Shown piece by piece: positions 51,701-63,142 of a DNA stretch of 64,000 nt (position 1 is the first letter of the stretch; each line of letters begins with the position of its first letter). Where the stretch lies: assembly GCA_933822405.4 (NCBI GenBank), contig CAKOGP040001758.1, positions 44,190-108,189 of the forward strand, read 5' to 3'. The notes under the pieces were generated by a model. It saw only the letters and a program-made list of their open reading frames with translations, was not told the origin of the DNA and did no database searches. The position numbers were made by a program, and so were the translations under genes. The stretch is from Cylindrotheca closterium (Eukaryota; Bacillariophyta; Bacillariophyceae; Bacillariales; Bacillariaceae).

Positions 51701-53023
51701 ATGTTTCCTCAAACTTTGGCATTTACTCCACAAGCAACTACTACTGTTTCAAGCAGTTTGCTTCAAGCCTTTTGCTTGCCATCAGCAACGTCATTCATTG
51801 CACCAAGAACAAGAAGAACGAACAATAACTTCATGACCCTCTACATGACGTCGTCAACTCTTGAAAATGATGATAGATCCAATGCAGAGAAGAATCTCGA
51901 TGAGAGCAGTATTTTCACTCTCTCCACCTCGACAGATCTCACATCCAGCAGCAGTGATGGTTCTGTCAGCACGACGCTGTCCTCCCTCCTTGTGGACGAA
52001 TTTGAGGTTGAGAAACTAGTTCAGAAATCCTTTCTGAAACAGTTGGTAAGTGATTTGAGTTAGATTTTTTGGATAAGTTTTTTTTTCCTCCATCGAATCT
52101 ACAAGCGCCTCATACCGCATTCGTTTCGACAGCGTGTGAGGGCTGAGGATGCTCCGAATGGCGGTGTTGAAGACATAAACCGTTTCAACAAGACACCCAT
52201 CATTGTTGGTCATCGAGGAAGCGTGTTTAAAGAACTCGAAAATACTCGGGCTGGTTTCATCAAGACCGCGGAATTGGGAGCCGAAGCTGCCGAGCTCGAT
52301 GTCTTTCTTTTGAAATGTGGCACCCTCGTTGTCTTTCATGGTGGAGGTACCGACCAGAATCCAGGAGACTTGTTGGATTATTGTGGCCGACCTGGCAACA
52401 TTTTGGATCTGACTTACGAAGAAGCACTCCAGCTCAAATTCAACCCTAAACACGAAGAGTTTGGTTGTCCCGCGGATGCCACATTGCGCGGTAGGATTCC
52501 GACACTGGAGGAAGTATTATTGGATGCCAAAAAGACTGGACTTTACATCAAGATTGAGCTCAAAGGAGAGGGAACCGTAGAACCATCTTTGGAAGTTGTA
52601 GAACGACTTGATATGTTGGATCAATGTTCGTTCGCATCCTTTGATCACTCTCGGATAGCACATCTCCGGAAGCTTCGACCGGACAAGACCAAGTATCACA
52701 CTGGTGCACTCTTTAATGACCGCCCAGACAATATCTTGGAACGAGCACAAGCAGCGGGAGCGACCGAGATTCACTTGCGATACGATACAATTACTCCTGA
52801 AATCATTCAAGCCATCCACAAAGCCGGTTATGGAAGCATGGCATGGATGCGAGGTCCAATTGGCATGAAGAGTGACTGCCTCGAAAAGTATTGGGATGTC
52901 GGGAACGAAGATGAGACCATGTACAGTGCCTTGTTACGGACTGGAGTCCAGCAAATGTGCGTCAACCAACCAGATGTCCTAGTCCAATTGCGGGAAAAGC
53001 TCGCTGCATTGCCCGCATACTAG
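51701..53023 (+). CDS. Glycerophosphodiester phosphodiesterase-like protein 1
   Basis: Exons 51701-52045 and 52133-53023 give 411 aa. A Ser/Thr-rich N-terminal ~120 residues (MFPQTLAFTPQATTT) may be a targeting region. The GDPD barrel starts at KTPIIVGHRGSVFKELENTRAGF with His, Arg, Glu and Asn of the catalytic start, then AELDVFLLKCGTLVVFHGGG. The family usually has HD after the second strand; here it is HGGG, so the second catalytic His is kept but the Asp is replaced. Other segments: GRIPTLEEVLLDAK, IKIELKGEGT, GATEIHLRYDTITPEII. Predicted to cleave glycerophosphodiesters to glycerol-3-phosphate. Phase 0 intron. Paralogue 2 lies 0.6 kb downstream. Confidence 0.85.
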
Positions 53024-53630
53024 GTAGATACTATCTGGATAGCTACTCGCTAGCTAGTACTAGCATGTTGAAATAGATAAATACAATGTAGAAAGTATAA
53101 TAACCCTGTGATTAGTCGGAGTATACAATACACGTGTACTATTGGCGGATTTTCAGCGAGCCGAATGCAGTACTCGCGTATGATGATTAGGTCGATCGCA
53201 AAGCTGCAAGAGTGCATGAAGGAAGTGAAGTGAGCAGAAGAATCAACGAAGGGAGGCAGAAGAATCATCATCCGTTGAGACGACTTCCAAACCATTCATT
53301 TCTGGAGGAAGTTTACCTTGGATGGAAAATTTCTCGTTTCGCCTGCATATATTCTTGAATCGACTCGGAATTTTGAATTCTTGACGGAGAAAAGACTAGT
53401 CACTCTAAATGATAAAAACGACAGTTGGCATTTTGCGTTCTTTCCATCTGTTCAGAACTCTTTGTGTCCGGTAGAAACAAAAGATACCGTTGATGTCGCG
53501 CACTTTTGCATTCGAATCCGAACCTCCATCCATTGGAGTTGACACACAATTTCTTCAAGAAAACAAGCTTGTTTTCATGATACTGTAAAGTCAACAGGAG
53601 TGCTTTAGCTCAACCTTTTATTACTACAAG
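53024..53630. other. Intergenic between GDPD paralogues
   Basis: About 600 bp with no gene supported; promoter of GDPD paralogue 2 expected. Confidence 0.4.
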
Positions 53631-54809
53631 ATGTCAACGACTATGGTTGCCACTGCGGTGGAATATGATGCTTCTGCTGCAATGATGGCAAGAATGAACG
53701 CAGAATTCTTATCGAATTCGAGTTCTCACAAATCACTGAGAAAGGTGTTGGTAGGTTGAAAATGTATATCTAATGTATCTGCTTGTCATTGATGCATAGG
53801 AATTGCCTTCAATGCATGCATTCATATGCTGCGTCTGGTGCCTGGCGAATAGCCACGTCTCTTCTGACGAAGGATTCATTTGTTTCTCATTATCATCCTC
53901 CTTCCATCATTTCTTCTTCGTTGCCAGAATGTGGACTTTTCCCATTCCGAAGAATCGAAATCATACAACAAGACACCCATCATTGTTGGTCATCGAGGCA
54001 GTATGTACGAGGAACTCGAGAACACTCGGGCTGGGTTCATCAAGACTGCCCAATTTGGAGCGGATGCTGCCGAGCTTGATGTCTTTCTTCTAAAGTGTGG
54101 AACCCTCATTGTGTTTCACGGTGGAGGTACCGACGAGAATCCAGGAGACCTGTTGGATTATTGTGGCCGACCCGGCAACATTTTGGATCTGACCTACGAA
54201 GAAGCACTCCAGCTCAAGTTCAATCCACAACATGTCGGATTCGCCTGTCCAGTCGACATGATCGAACGTGGACGCATTCCCACTTTGGAGGAAGTTCTGA
54301 TTGACGCCAAGAAGACTGGCCTCCACATTACCATTGAGCTCAAGGGAGAAGGAACTGTAGAGCCATCGTTGGAAGTTGTCGAACGACTCGATATGGTGGA
54401 TCAATGTTCCTTTTCGTCCTTTGAACACTCTCGAATTGCTTTATTGCGCAAATTGAGACCTGATAAAACAAAGTATCGCACTGGGGCTCTGTTTGATATT
54501 TGCCCAGTGGATATGTTGCAACGAGCCCAAGCCGCTGGCGCAACCGAGATTCACTTGCGATACGACACTGTCACGCCTGAAATCATTCAATCCATTCACG
54601 ATGCTGGTTTCGGTAGCATGGTTTGGTTTCGCGGCGTTGCTGGCATGGTCGAAAATTGCCGTGAAAAGTATTGGGACGTGGGAAATGAAGATGAGAGCAT
54701 GTACGACGCTCTGTTGCGAACCGGGGTCCAGAAGATGTGTGTCAACAAACCAGACGTACTCTTTGGGCTTCGCGAGAAGCTCCGGTTCGTTCAATACATC
54801 TTAGATTAG
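53631..54809 (+). CDS. Glycerophosphodiester phosphodiesterase-like protein 2
   Basis: Exons 53631-53750 and 53928-54809 give 333 aa. Exon 1 encodes MSTTMVATAVEYDASAAMM ... RKVL and exon 2 the whole GDPD domain: KTPIIVGHRGSMYEELENTRAGF, AELDVFLLKCGTLIVFHGGG, GRIPTLEEVLIDAK, ITIELKGEGT. It is a tandem duplicate of the 51701 gene; catalytic-domain identity is very high while the exon 1 leaders are unrelated, so the two proteins may be sent to different places. The 177-bp intron is long for this window and its border choice (GTAGGT, TTGCCAG) is the least certain of the exon calls. Confidence 0.8.
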
Positions 54810-55969
54810 GATATGTATTAGATTCGAACACAGGACTATTTGATGCATGATAGCAATGAAAAAAGTAAAGTATAGGAAAAGTTTTGAAAAGAGCAGTAAT
54901 AGTAACAGGTGCGATACGTGTGACGACTAATGATACCGGTGCCACTACAGAACTTCACTGATGCTATGGTCCTGTCGGTCGACTACATGAATGTAGGATC
55001 GGAGAACCATTGTGATTGTATGTCGAGAAATTGATTCCCTTGAGTCATACGAGTAGTTATGACAACAAGTTACTATTTACAACCATCACCTGGTACCGGT
55101 ATAGTAACGGAAACAATTGTTTTACAACACCATTGCAACATCTCGCTCGTTGCCAACGACCATTTCCAAATCAGTTGTAGGAGCGTAGGCTTTGACGCAA
55201 GGGGCTTATATATTGGCTGGTGACTAGTACTAGCTATCCCTGAGCAGGCCCGAATAGCTACCACTTAGGGTTAGGGTTAGGGTCTTTGGAAATACTGTAT
55301 TCAGTTTTAAAAGATGATAGATCCTCGATAAATAGACATCTGCCAGAATTGATTCGAAGCGAACAATACGCGTGTTGTTGGTGATAGCCTAGAAGGACGA
55401 GGTCACCGAAATTCTATTTATCCTCAAAAGATATTTTGCACGACGATGTTGTGAAAAATGATACCGCATATCTACATTGCTTTGACCATAACTACAACTC
55501 AAGTCCAACAAGCCGACTTAGTCCCTATCACAAGAACCGAAGAAGAACGTCCGAACAATAAAATATGTCAAGTGCAGCAAGACTCCTGAATTGCAAACAA
55601 GTATGAGGTTGCATCGAATGTTACGCTGCCTGCTGGTGGAAAGTACTGACCCAGCCAGCTCCGAAGAGGCAGCAACATGGGTAGGGGTAGCAATCTGAAA
55701 TCTCTCTGCTTTCTACTGTAAATATACCATGTATACTCGTTGTATGTCGCGTAGTTTTGTACAACCTTTTTGTACAACCGTTTTTAAACGAACGGACAGT
55801 CATTGATAGGTACGATTTTTTAATACCAGGTATTGTACACGTACACACACTACGTGTTCCTACGGTACTATTTTATATTAAAAATGACCAGCCTAGGGTA
55901 TGATAATGACTCGTCACAAAAACCTTACCCATACAATAGTATCTTATTCGAATACCTTCTGAAGTCAAG
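54810..55969. other. Intergenic (1.16 kb)
   Basis: No gene supported. It contains a TACCGGTA (55094-55101), a short telomere-type repeat (55265-55282), and a duplicated word TTGTACAACC (around 55765). The last ~150 bp precede the fasciclin gene. Confidence 0.45.
55265..55282. repeat. Interstitial telomere-like repeat (TTAGGG)3
   Basis: Three perfect tandem TTAGGG units; TTAGGG is the telomere repeat in Phaeodactylum. The stretch lies inside an ordinary gene region. Confidence 0.7.
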
Positions 55970-58569
55970 ATGAAACTAAGTGCTGTTGCCCTTCTTGCTG
56001 CCACCATTGGCATTGCCACTGCACAGAATGGAACCGAACCCTTTGCAGCTGACTTCTCTCCCATCGCTGAAAACGGAAGCTACCTTTCGCTTTTGTCTGC
56101 CATTGCGGCGACAGGAAGCGACACATTGATTTCTGCCAACGCTCCTGTTACGATGTTTGGCCCTTGGGACGAAGCTTTTGACAACATCACTGATGTATTG
56201 GAAACTCTAAGCGCAGAAGAAACTCAAGGTATCCTGCTCAATCATGTGATCATTGGTGTCAATGTCACTACAGACATGTTAAAGGAAGAAGGTTGCATTT
56301 CAGCCACAACAGCTGGAGGCCTCGAAGTTTCAATCTTCCGCGACCCATTCACCGGTGACATCGACTTCGATGGTATTTTTGTTGTGGATCCCAATATCAC
56401 TGGGGACTATGGTGTGATGCACGGAATCGATGGTGTTCTCATCGCCGAAGAGCATGAATCACTTCCTTGTCCTGTGCCGGTTGACTTCTCGCCTATTGAG
56501 CAGCTTGGAGACTACTCCACCCTTCTAGCTGCTATTTTTCAGACAAACAACAATTTTACTATCGCTTCAAATGCTGGTGACTTCTCGAACACAAGTAAGT
56601 CCACTGTTTGTCTCGTTTCAACTCCTCGTTGAGTATTTACTCTCAGTTGATCCTATAACTCATTTTGCTCTTCTCTCCCATCAAAAAGCGATCTTCGGAC
56701 CAAGCGATGCTGCTTTTGCTGCCATCCAAAGTACCGTGGATGAATTGACCGAGGATATGGTATGTATGAAATGACTGGATGCTAAATCATGCATTATTTT
56801 TCTTCTGAACAAACTAATTCGTGAAGCTTAATGATGTCCTCTGGGGACATATGGCGCATGGTGAAGTCTTCTTCGAAGAAGTTCTTGCATCTGGATGCAT
56901 TGAAGTCGACACATTCGCAGGAACTCCCCTCGCTGTTCGTGGCAACCGGACTACAGGCACAGCATCGGTCAATGGCATCCCAATTAGTTCTACCGCTTTT
57001 GATGTTGCTGGGGTATCTTATGTCTTCCATGGCATTGAAGGTGTTCTCGTTGACTCGGAGTTTGTTCCTTGTTCGGAAGACCCGCTTGACTTTTTCTCCG
57101 TGGCACAGACTGGAAATTACAGCACGCTTCTCAGTTTGATCAGTCAAACAGGCCTCGACGACGAACTCAGCGAGGTTAGACCCGTCAGTAAGTGGATGAT
57201 TCTACGAACCGACTAGCCGTGTGCCTGTCGAGTCTGGGTAAACTCATTCTTCTGCCCTGTTGTCCTTTTTTGCAGCAATTCTGGCCCCCACCGATGCCGT
57301 GTTTGAGCGTTATCAAAGTAGTTTGACTGGACTCAGCGACGAAGATTTGTTGTTAAGTACGTTCTTTGATTCTTCGATGTGTTTTGGTTTTTGCAACTAT
57401 TGTCAGGATCCCAACTCACTTCCTTGGAAAACGGTTTGTTTTTTCTTGTAGCACTCCGCCTTCATGCTATAGCAAATGTCACCATCGACTCAGAGTGGAT
57501 TGCATGGTCAGGATGCCAGGAATGGTTAACAATTGGAGGGATGATGGTCAGTCTCAGATACGATAATGTGACTGAAACTATTACTGTGAATGGATTCCCC
57601 CTTGTCCAGACTGACATTGCTGGTAACTTTGGAATCTTGCATGGAATCGATGGCTTGACTAATGATGGAGCGTACGAGCCCTGTCAGGTAGACCCATATA
57701 GTCGATTTGAGCTCCTCACTTTCATCTACCAACAAAATATTACTGAAGCGCTAGAGTCATTGGAGGTACCAACAACCGCTGCAAGTAAGTGCTCTGAGAA
57801 GATCTTTTCGCCCTTCCTTGATATGCAGCATTTGACCAACATTTCTTTTTCGCCACAACAGCTTTTTTCAGACCAATCGACGAGGCATTCAATTCGCTTG
57901 ATGAATATCCTTTCGAAGGAGATGATTGGGCCGAAAAAGAAGTCGAGGTGAGCGCACTTGTGGTTGCTAGCAGTATGATTGATATCATGCGTCCACTAAT
58001 GGGCTCTCTCTTTAAACAAAACACAGTTGATGCTCAAGCACATTGTTCCAGAAATCTACTCAGCTGATGACGTAAAAGAAGCCGGATGCGTTATTCTCGA
58101 TACTTTGGCCGGAACTAAGATCCGTCTGATGTGGATGGAAGATGCAGGCAACGTTGGCGGACGTCGTTTGGCAGGCCACATGGGTGGTGAAATGACGGGA
58201 ATGGTCATGGTAAACGACGCCATGGTAATTCTTGCCGACCAATTGAATGAAGAATCTGAAGCTATGTTTCATGGAATTGACAAGGTGCTTGCTCCAGGAT
58301 CCTTTAGTGAATGCCCACCAGATGAGTCTTCCATGTCTCCGATGGCAAGTCCAACCGATGCACCAGCAAGTCCAACAACCGATGCACCAGCAAGTCCAAC
58401 AACCAACGCCCCAGCAAGTCCAACAACCAACGCCCCAGCAAGTCCAACAACCAACGCCCCAGCAAGTCCTAGCACACCCAGCACAGGGGCTCCTGCAGCC
58501 GAGTCAAGTGCGTTTATCAATGGTTTGAGCATTATCTTTGTCTCGATGGTTGCATTAGTCGCTTTTTAG
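55970..58569 (+). CDS. Secreted fasciclin (FAS1) protein, four domains, seven exons
   Basis: Exons 55970-56594, 56689-56759, 56827-57187, 57276-57356, 57452-57784, 57862-57947 and 58027-58569; 699 aa. Signal peptide MKLSAVALLAATIGIATA. Four FAS1 domains: domain 1 with VTMFGPWDEAF, then TIFGPSDAAF, TILAPTDAVF and TFFRPIDEAF, each followed later by an HGI(D/E)(G/K)VL segment (fourth domain: HGIDKVLAPG). The C-terminus is a Pro/Thr/Ser-rich stalk of 8-residue ASPTTNAP repeats and a hydrophobic end (INGLSIIFVSMVALVAF), so a GPI anchor or membrane anchor is likely. FAS1 domains mediate cell and matrix adhesion. The introns before domains 2, 3 and 4 are all phase 1 and all split the Thr codon of the T-x-F motif. 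Confidence 0.88.
58345..58469 (+). repeat. 24-bp coding minisatellite in the fasciclin stalk
   Basis: Five tandem units (one of 21 bp, four of 24 bp), each beginning GCAAGTCCAAC, encoding ASPTTNAP-type repeats. The last three units are identical. Confidence 0.85.
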
Positions 58570-59018
58570 CCTGTGTGATTTCAAGGTATATGTCCTTTTT
58601 GTCACGAGAAATACAAGAGCAAAGAAGTTAGAAGAATGAAGATGCGTCTATGAGGACAAAATGTAACTGCTCTTTATCATACTGTTTTTTCTCTTACTTC
58701 CATTTATAACGCCTGTAGACAGCTAAGGAATTCAAATTGATCCTCCAAAACTTCTAATCATGCATAACTGTTGGCAAATTGTCGCAACTCGCATGCCGAA
58801 TAAAATTTTTTCCACATCAAAACAACCTATAATTACAGACACCATTTATGTATTGCCAATTTGTTAACCTTGTGGTGAACCAGAAAAGTCTGAGTTCCTA
58901 AAGGCAACCAAAAGACGACGGATGATTCGTCAAATAACATGAAATCTAGCATACACCATGATGCCATATTATACCTAGCTGTTGGGGAAAATTATGAGTA
59001 CTGCAGTATATATATGTT
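58570..59018. other. Intergenic
   Basis: AT-rich; 3' UTR of the fasciclin gene. No gene seen. Confidence 0.4.
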
Positions 59019-59211
59019 GGTTAGGAGTCGTACATCTCGTTTCATAATTGGTGGCTAGATATTGTCCTAGCCCACGAAGGCTTTCCGGGTTCCGATCCGG
59101 GTGAGACACAGATTCGGGCCTCCAAGAGTAGAACTCGAAGAGTTCCAACTCGAAGAGTCCACGAACTTGAAGTCTCCGCAAGATATAAATCCTGCGTCCT
59201 TTTCTTTCCCC
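59019..59211. repeat. 193-bp direct repeat, copy 1
   Basis: Matches 59485-59677 over its whole length with five differences. The first ~80 bp (CATCTCGTTTCATAATTGG ... GGGTGAGACA) recall a tRNA: a TTGGTGGC-type D-arm word, then GGGTTCCGATCC like a T-arm, with TCTCG/TGAGAC ends. I regard it as a possible tRNA-derived sequence, not a working tRNA. Further on TCGAAGAGTTCCAAC is partly repeated inside the unit. Confidence 0.8.
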
Positions 59212-59484
59212 TGGGCGGGTGGGCGGGAGTTAAAAAATTTCTACCTATTGCTGGAGTCTGAAGGTGTTTTGCTCAAGTTCCGAGTTGGATTGATTTGTGT
59301 GCTTTTTGATGCAGCTACAAGTCATTCCAATTCGGGGCTTTTCGCAGGCTTTCCTCCAGCTTCGTACTTTGTACGTTCACTTTCCTACGGTGGTCATTTG
59401 AAGTATTCATGACCACCGGAATCTGGAATTCTTCTTCTCTATTTCTTTCGTAACCTTTCTATACGGTCAGCTGGGTAGAGTTCA
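59212..59484. other. Spacer between the two 193-bp repeats
   Basis: 273 bp with no coding support. Confidence 0.4.
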
Positions 59485-59677
59485 GGTTAGGAGTCATACA
59501 TCTCGTTTCATAATTGGTGGCTAGATATTGTCCTAGCCCACGCAGGCTTTCCAGGTTCCAATCCGGGTGAGACACAGATTCGGGCCTCCAAGAGTAGAAC
59601 TCGAAGAGTTCCAACTCAAAGAGTCCACGAACTTGAAGTCTCCGCAAGATATAAATCCTGCGTCCTTTTCTTTCCCC
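59485..59677. repeat. 193-bp direct repeat, copy 2
   Basis: See copy 1. Four of the five differences are CpG in copy 1 and CpA here. It adjoins the 3' side of the decayed retroelement, so the pair could be terminal repeats of that element or an independent insert. Confidence 0.8.
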
Positions 59678-60344
59678 CTCTGCCTTCTCAGATGTACGAC
59701 CCACAAACATTGCTCTTCCCCCCAAAGCAACTGGCACTTCAGTGACAGTATAAGGTGATCTTGACTCGCTCACGAGGTTTCCATTTGCGATAGCTCGTGC
59801 CCACTTTTTCGTTGGAGCGGCGGAGGCGCCAACGCCCATGTTCGTAGACCTGGGTTTCAGAGGCAATCGTGAGACGGCGACCGCCGCATGTGTCTCCTCG
59901 GGAGACATGTGAGCGGCCACCTTGGCGGTAGCATTGGAGGGACCAGAAGCGGCTTTCTATGGTATTTGAAGGGGTACCATCGAAAGGTAGCAGAAGGGGG
60001 TCACCTTCCAGGCGTTGTTTGTAGAGACTCGAATAAAGGTAGGTGCTGCGAAAGAAGAAAGAAGTCCATGCAATGCCATTGGCATGGCAGAAAACGGGCC
60101 CTGTACATCGGACCCGGTACGATAGTGCCCGACAGAACCACTTTCCGGTATAATGACATCGGCCGTGCGGGTGCGTTCCGATTTAGTCACTGGTTAAGTC
60201 TGAAGGTGACCATACCACAGTTCCTTAGGAGGTCCGCTTGCCCATAATCTTCAGGCTCCAGAATGGAGGAGTCTTCCCAATTGAGGCCAAAGCATTCAGC
60301 TGAGCGAAGCCAACCCAGCCAAAGGACCAGCTTAGCTAGCCCCG

Positions 60345-62558
60345 CTAGACGTCAGAAGTGGCTTCATAGAATTGGGGGTCCAAGAAGTGATCCAGAGCTC
60401 GAATGTGGCGATCCAAAAGGGCCACAGATGGCCGGGAGTAATCCCCCATTCGTGCTACCATTCCCTTTGCAAACAAGTGGAATGACAAACTATCCGTCGG
60501 TCGACAATCTTGATATAGAACTTTGTTGTCTTGTGACATGTATGCATTTTGCGGAGTGTTGAGGGAGTCCAGTGATAACCACTGGGAAGCGGCCGATCGG
60601 AGGGCTCGGACTGTGCCAAAGCTGATGGGAGTTTGAGCACCTCGGTCGTGTGCCTTGGTGGAATGGCGGAGGCTGTACCATTCCTGACACCACATGAGGG
60701 GGATATCAGGGCCGGAAGGGCGCTCCAGCAGAGCGGTGGGCTTCAATACTTGTATGGCAAAATTGGTCTCAAATTGGCGGATAATACTCAGTTTCGACTT
60801 GTAGCTAGCGTGGGTTCCTTTGGCCCATGAGGAGATGATGTCCAACATCCTGATGCGTTCCAACATCAAGAGGAGGAGGTCGTCGGCACAAACTAATTCA
60901 CGTTGTAGGTACTGTCGCACAGTGCAGGCTTCGCAGACAAAGTTGGGCCAGGTGGCGTGGCGGGGGAAGGTCAAGCCTTCATCGCGGAGGCGGCGAGTCT
61001 TGAAGGGTTCCCCAGCTCGGAAACAGTCACGGTGGTAGGTGGAGCCACAGGCACGGAATCGGCCGAATCCCTTAGCTGAAAATGTGCATTGAAGCCGTGT
61101 CTCAATCTCCTTGCGGCTGAACCCTCTCTGGCAACCCGCGCATAAGTGTGGCTTGGGCGGCATGCCAAGAGGGGGCGGCAGTGGGAGTCTTGTCCAACCT
61201 AGAGTTGGGATCAAGGGAGAGAGTGTGAGGCGCAATGTACAGAACAACAATTGGTATCGGCAGGAGTGGCGGGAAGCGTAGGTTGGTCTTGTGCGGGTAG
61301 ATGGTGACATGTGTCGCCAGGAAGCTTCAACAACTCTGGGGACAAAGAGCAGCGCGGAGGTGGTGAAGGGGCATTCAACCCACGAGTTGAGCAAGAAGGT
61401 GAGGAGCTGGCGGGCCAGCTCCGGCGGTGGGCACCATACTGTGGTTTGGTGGAGGCAGAGGGATGCTGTCCAGGGTTGGTTCCAGGATCTGTACTGCGTC
61501 AAAGGGGCCGATTGTGGAAGGTGGGTCCACACCAAAGTCATGTCAAAGGGGACTGGATCAAAGATAGCCTGAGTCAGTCTATCAGAATCCATGATGTTTT
61601 GAAGTGCCGACATCCAAACGCCGCGACTGAGGCCATCAGTCCCTTGGGTGATCAACACTCGGCCTGGTACATGGACAACTTGGAGGACACATTGTAGGTC
61701 CAGTTCAAGAAGTCTGATCTCGCTAATCAATTTGTGGAGGGAGCGTGTTCGGGAAGAGCCTGTGGTGGCAATCCAGTAAACTCCCGAGTTGTCAGTGAAG
61801 TAGAAAACGGTAGTCCCAATCACCTGGTGGGCATGGGGGCTTTCTTTGATTCGAAGCAGGGTCTCTTTCAGGGTTGCTAACTCTTTCCATACAGAAGGGA
61901 AGATGTAGATGGATGGTTTCCATTTTCCTTGCCACATCTCAAAGTCACAATTTGGGAGTTGTATGGTGCCCCCGGTGTCAGTTCCACTTCCGTCTCCAAA
62001 GGTTGGAACCAGTGTTGCAGCTTCCCATCCTCTGACAAAGCGTCCTTCACTCCGAGTGAGGAACTGTCGCCACCAATGGAATTTGTCGAGCACCTCCGAG
62101 TTGAGGAAGGTTGTAGTGTAGTAGGGTGCCGCTCCGTTGCCAAGTCCTGGTGGGTGGACAAAGGTATGGAACTCTTTGAGATGCGTATGTCCCCATTGCC
62201 GTGGAGTTGCTTCTGTAAGAGACTCCAAAACGCCGACTGCAACCGCAAGACCAAGACGGGACCACTTCTTGTGCTTTGGAGATTGGATCAAGTAGTCACA
62301 TATGGCCAGTGCCCTTTCTTTCTTGGCTTCTGGGATTGGAAGGCAAGGGACAGCTGTGGTGTCAAAGAGGAAACCACAGTACTTGACGACTTGCTGAGGC
62401 GGTACCAATTTCTTTGGGTGAAAGAGGAATCCACAGTCAACTGCCGTGTCCAAGAAGAATTGCAGCCCTCGGGCGGTCTTTTCGTGCGTGGGCCCATGGA
62501 TGAGGAAGTCGTCCACCCAGACCCAGATGTGCACAGCTCCTCCATTGTTAGAGGTCAA
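60345..62558 (-). pseudogene. RT (3' half)-RNase H-zinc finger-recombinase-like polyprotein part
   Basis: Open for 737 codons. It starts inside the reverse transcriptase just before the catalytic VWVDDFLIHGP (the Y-x-DD box as WVDD). RNase H follows: TFGDGSGTDTGG, a FYFTDNSGVYWI strand and HVPGRVLITQGTDGLSRG. A Pro/Trp linker leads to a Cys/His cluster (CAGCQ ... CTF ... ACGSTYHRDCF ... FVCEAC) of PHD/zinc-finger type. Then comes a helical part, ISSWAKGTHASYKSKL, like the SAM-like N-domain of tyrosine recombinases. It ends EATSDV. Two in-frame TGA codons (62612-62610 and 62591-62589) separate it from the 5' part of the RT. Confidence 0.75.
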
Positions 62559-63107
62559 GATGAATCCATAGTCAAGCTTGGGATCGAATCAGTTGGCTTG
62601 TAGACCCGTTCAGTAGCAGTTAGTAGCTCTGGCTTCACCTTGGAAAACGCCAAATTTCTCCTTCACAAGTCGTACAAAGGCGAGACCGATTTGGCAGGCA
62701 ATGGCTGGACTGTTGCCTGCTCCCATAGCTAGCCCATAGTAGGTCAGGAGCTCCGCGGTCTTAGGATGCAGGAGACCAAGGTACGGTCGGTCATCTGGGT
62801 GTGTCGGGAAATTGTAAAAGAACTTGGACAGGTCGACCACTGCAGAGTATCCTTCAGTGTACATTTGGTCCACAATGTGAGCAATCCTGGGCATGAAGAC
62901 AGGGTCCTGCCCAACACAATCGTTCTGACCACCCCGTAGCATGTCGGCAATTACCCGCCATTGTCCCGGTTGGCCATCCTTCCCGACCACAAATAGAGGG
63001 GCGTTGGTGAGGACGGTCACCAGTCCTTCATCGATGCTTCGAAGTACCCCAAGTTCCACAAGTTTGTCCACAAATTGGACGACAGCCTCTAGCATTGCTT
63101 CATCCAT
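62559..63107 (-). pseudogene. Reverse transcriptase, 5' half
   Basis: Same reading frame as 60345-62558. Contains LFVVGKDGQPGQWRVIADM (fingers) and SAVVDLSKFFYNFPTHPDD (palm strand with the first catalytic Asp), then YYGLAMGAGNSPAIACQ. It ends at the TGA at 62612-62610. Frameshift from the upstream part lies near 63160. Confidence 0.72.
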
Positions 63108-63142
63108 TGGAGCGTTGGGTCGGAGGCAGGGATCTGGCTGTT

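Noticed and set aside
58345..58469. CRISPR-like array
   Set aside because: A coding minisatellite without spacers, in a eukaryotic gene.
59027..59108. Functional tRNA gene in the 193-bp repeat
   Set aside because: T-arm and acceptor pairing are imperfect and no convincing anticodon stem forms; kept only as a tRNA-like remark.
59888..60247. Plus-strand gene downstream of the retroelement
   Set aside because: Antisense to decayed element sequence; no similarity to any family and no start context.
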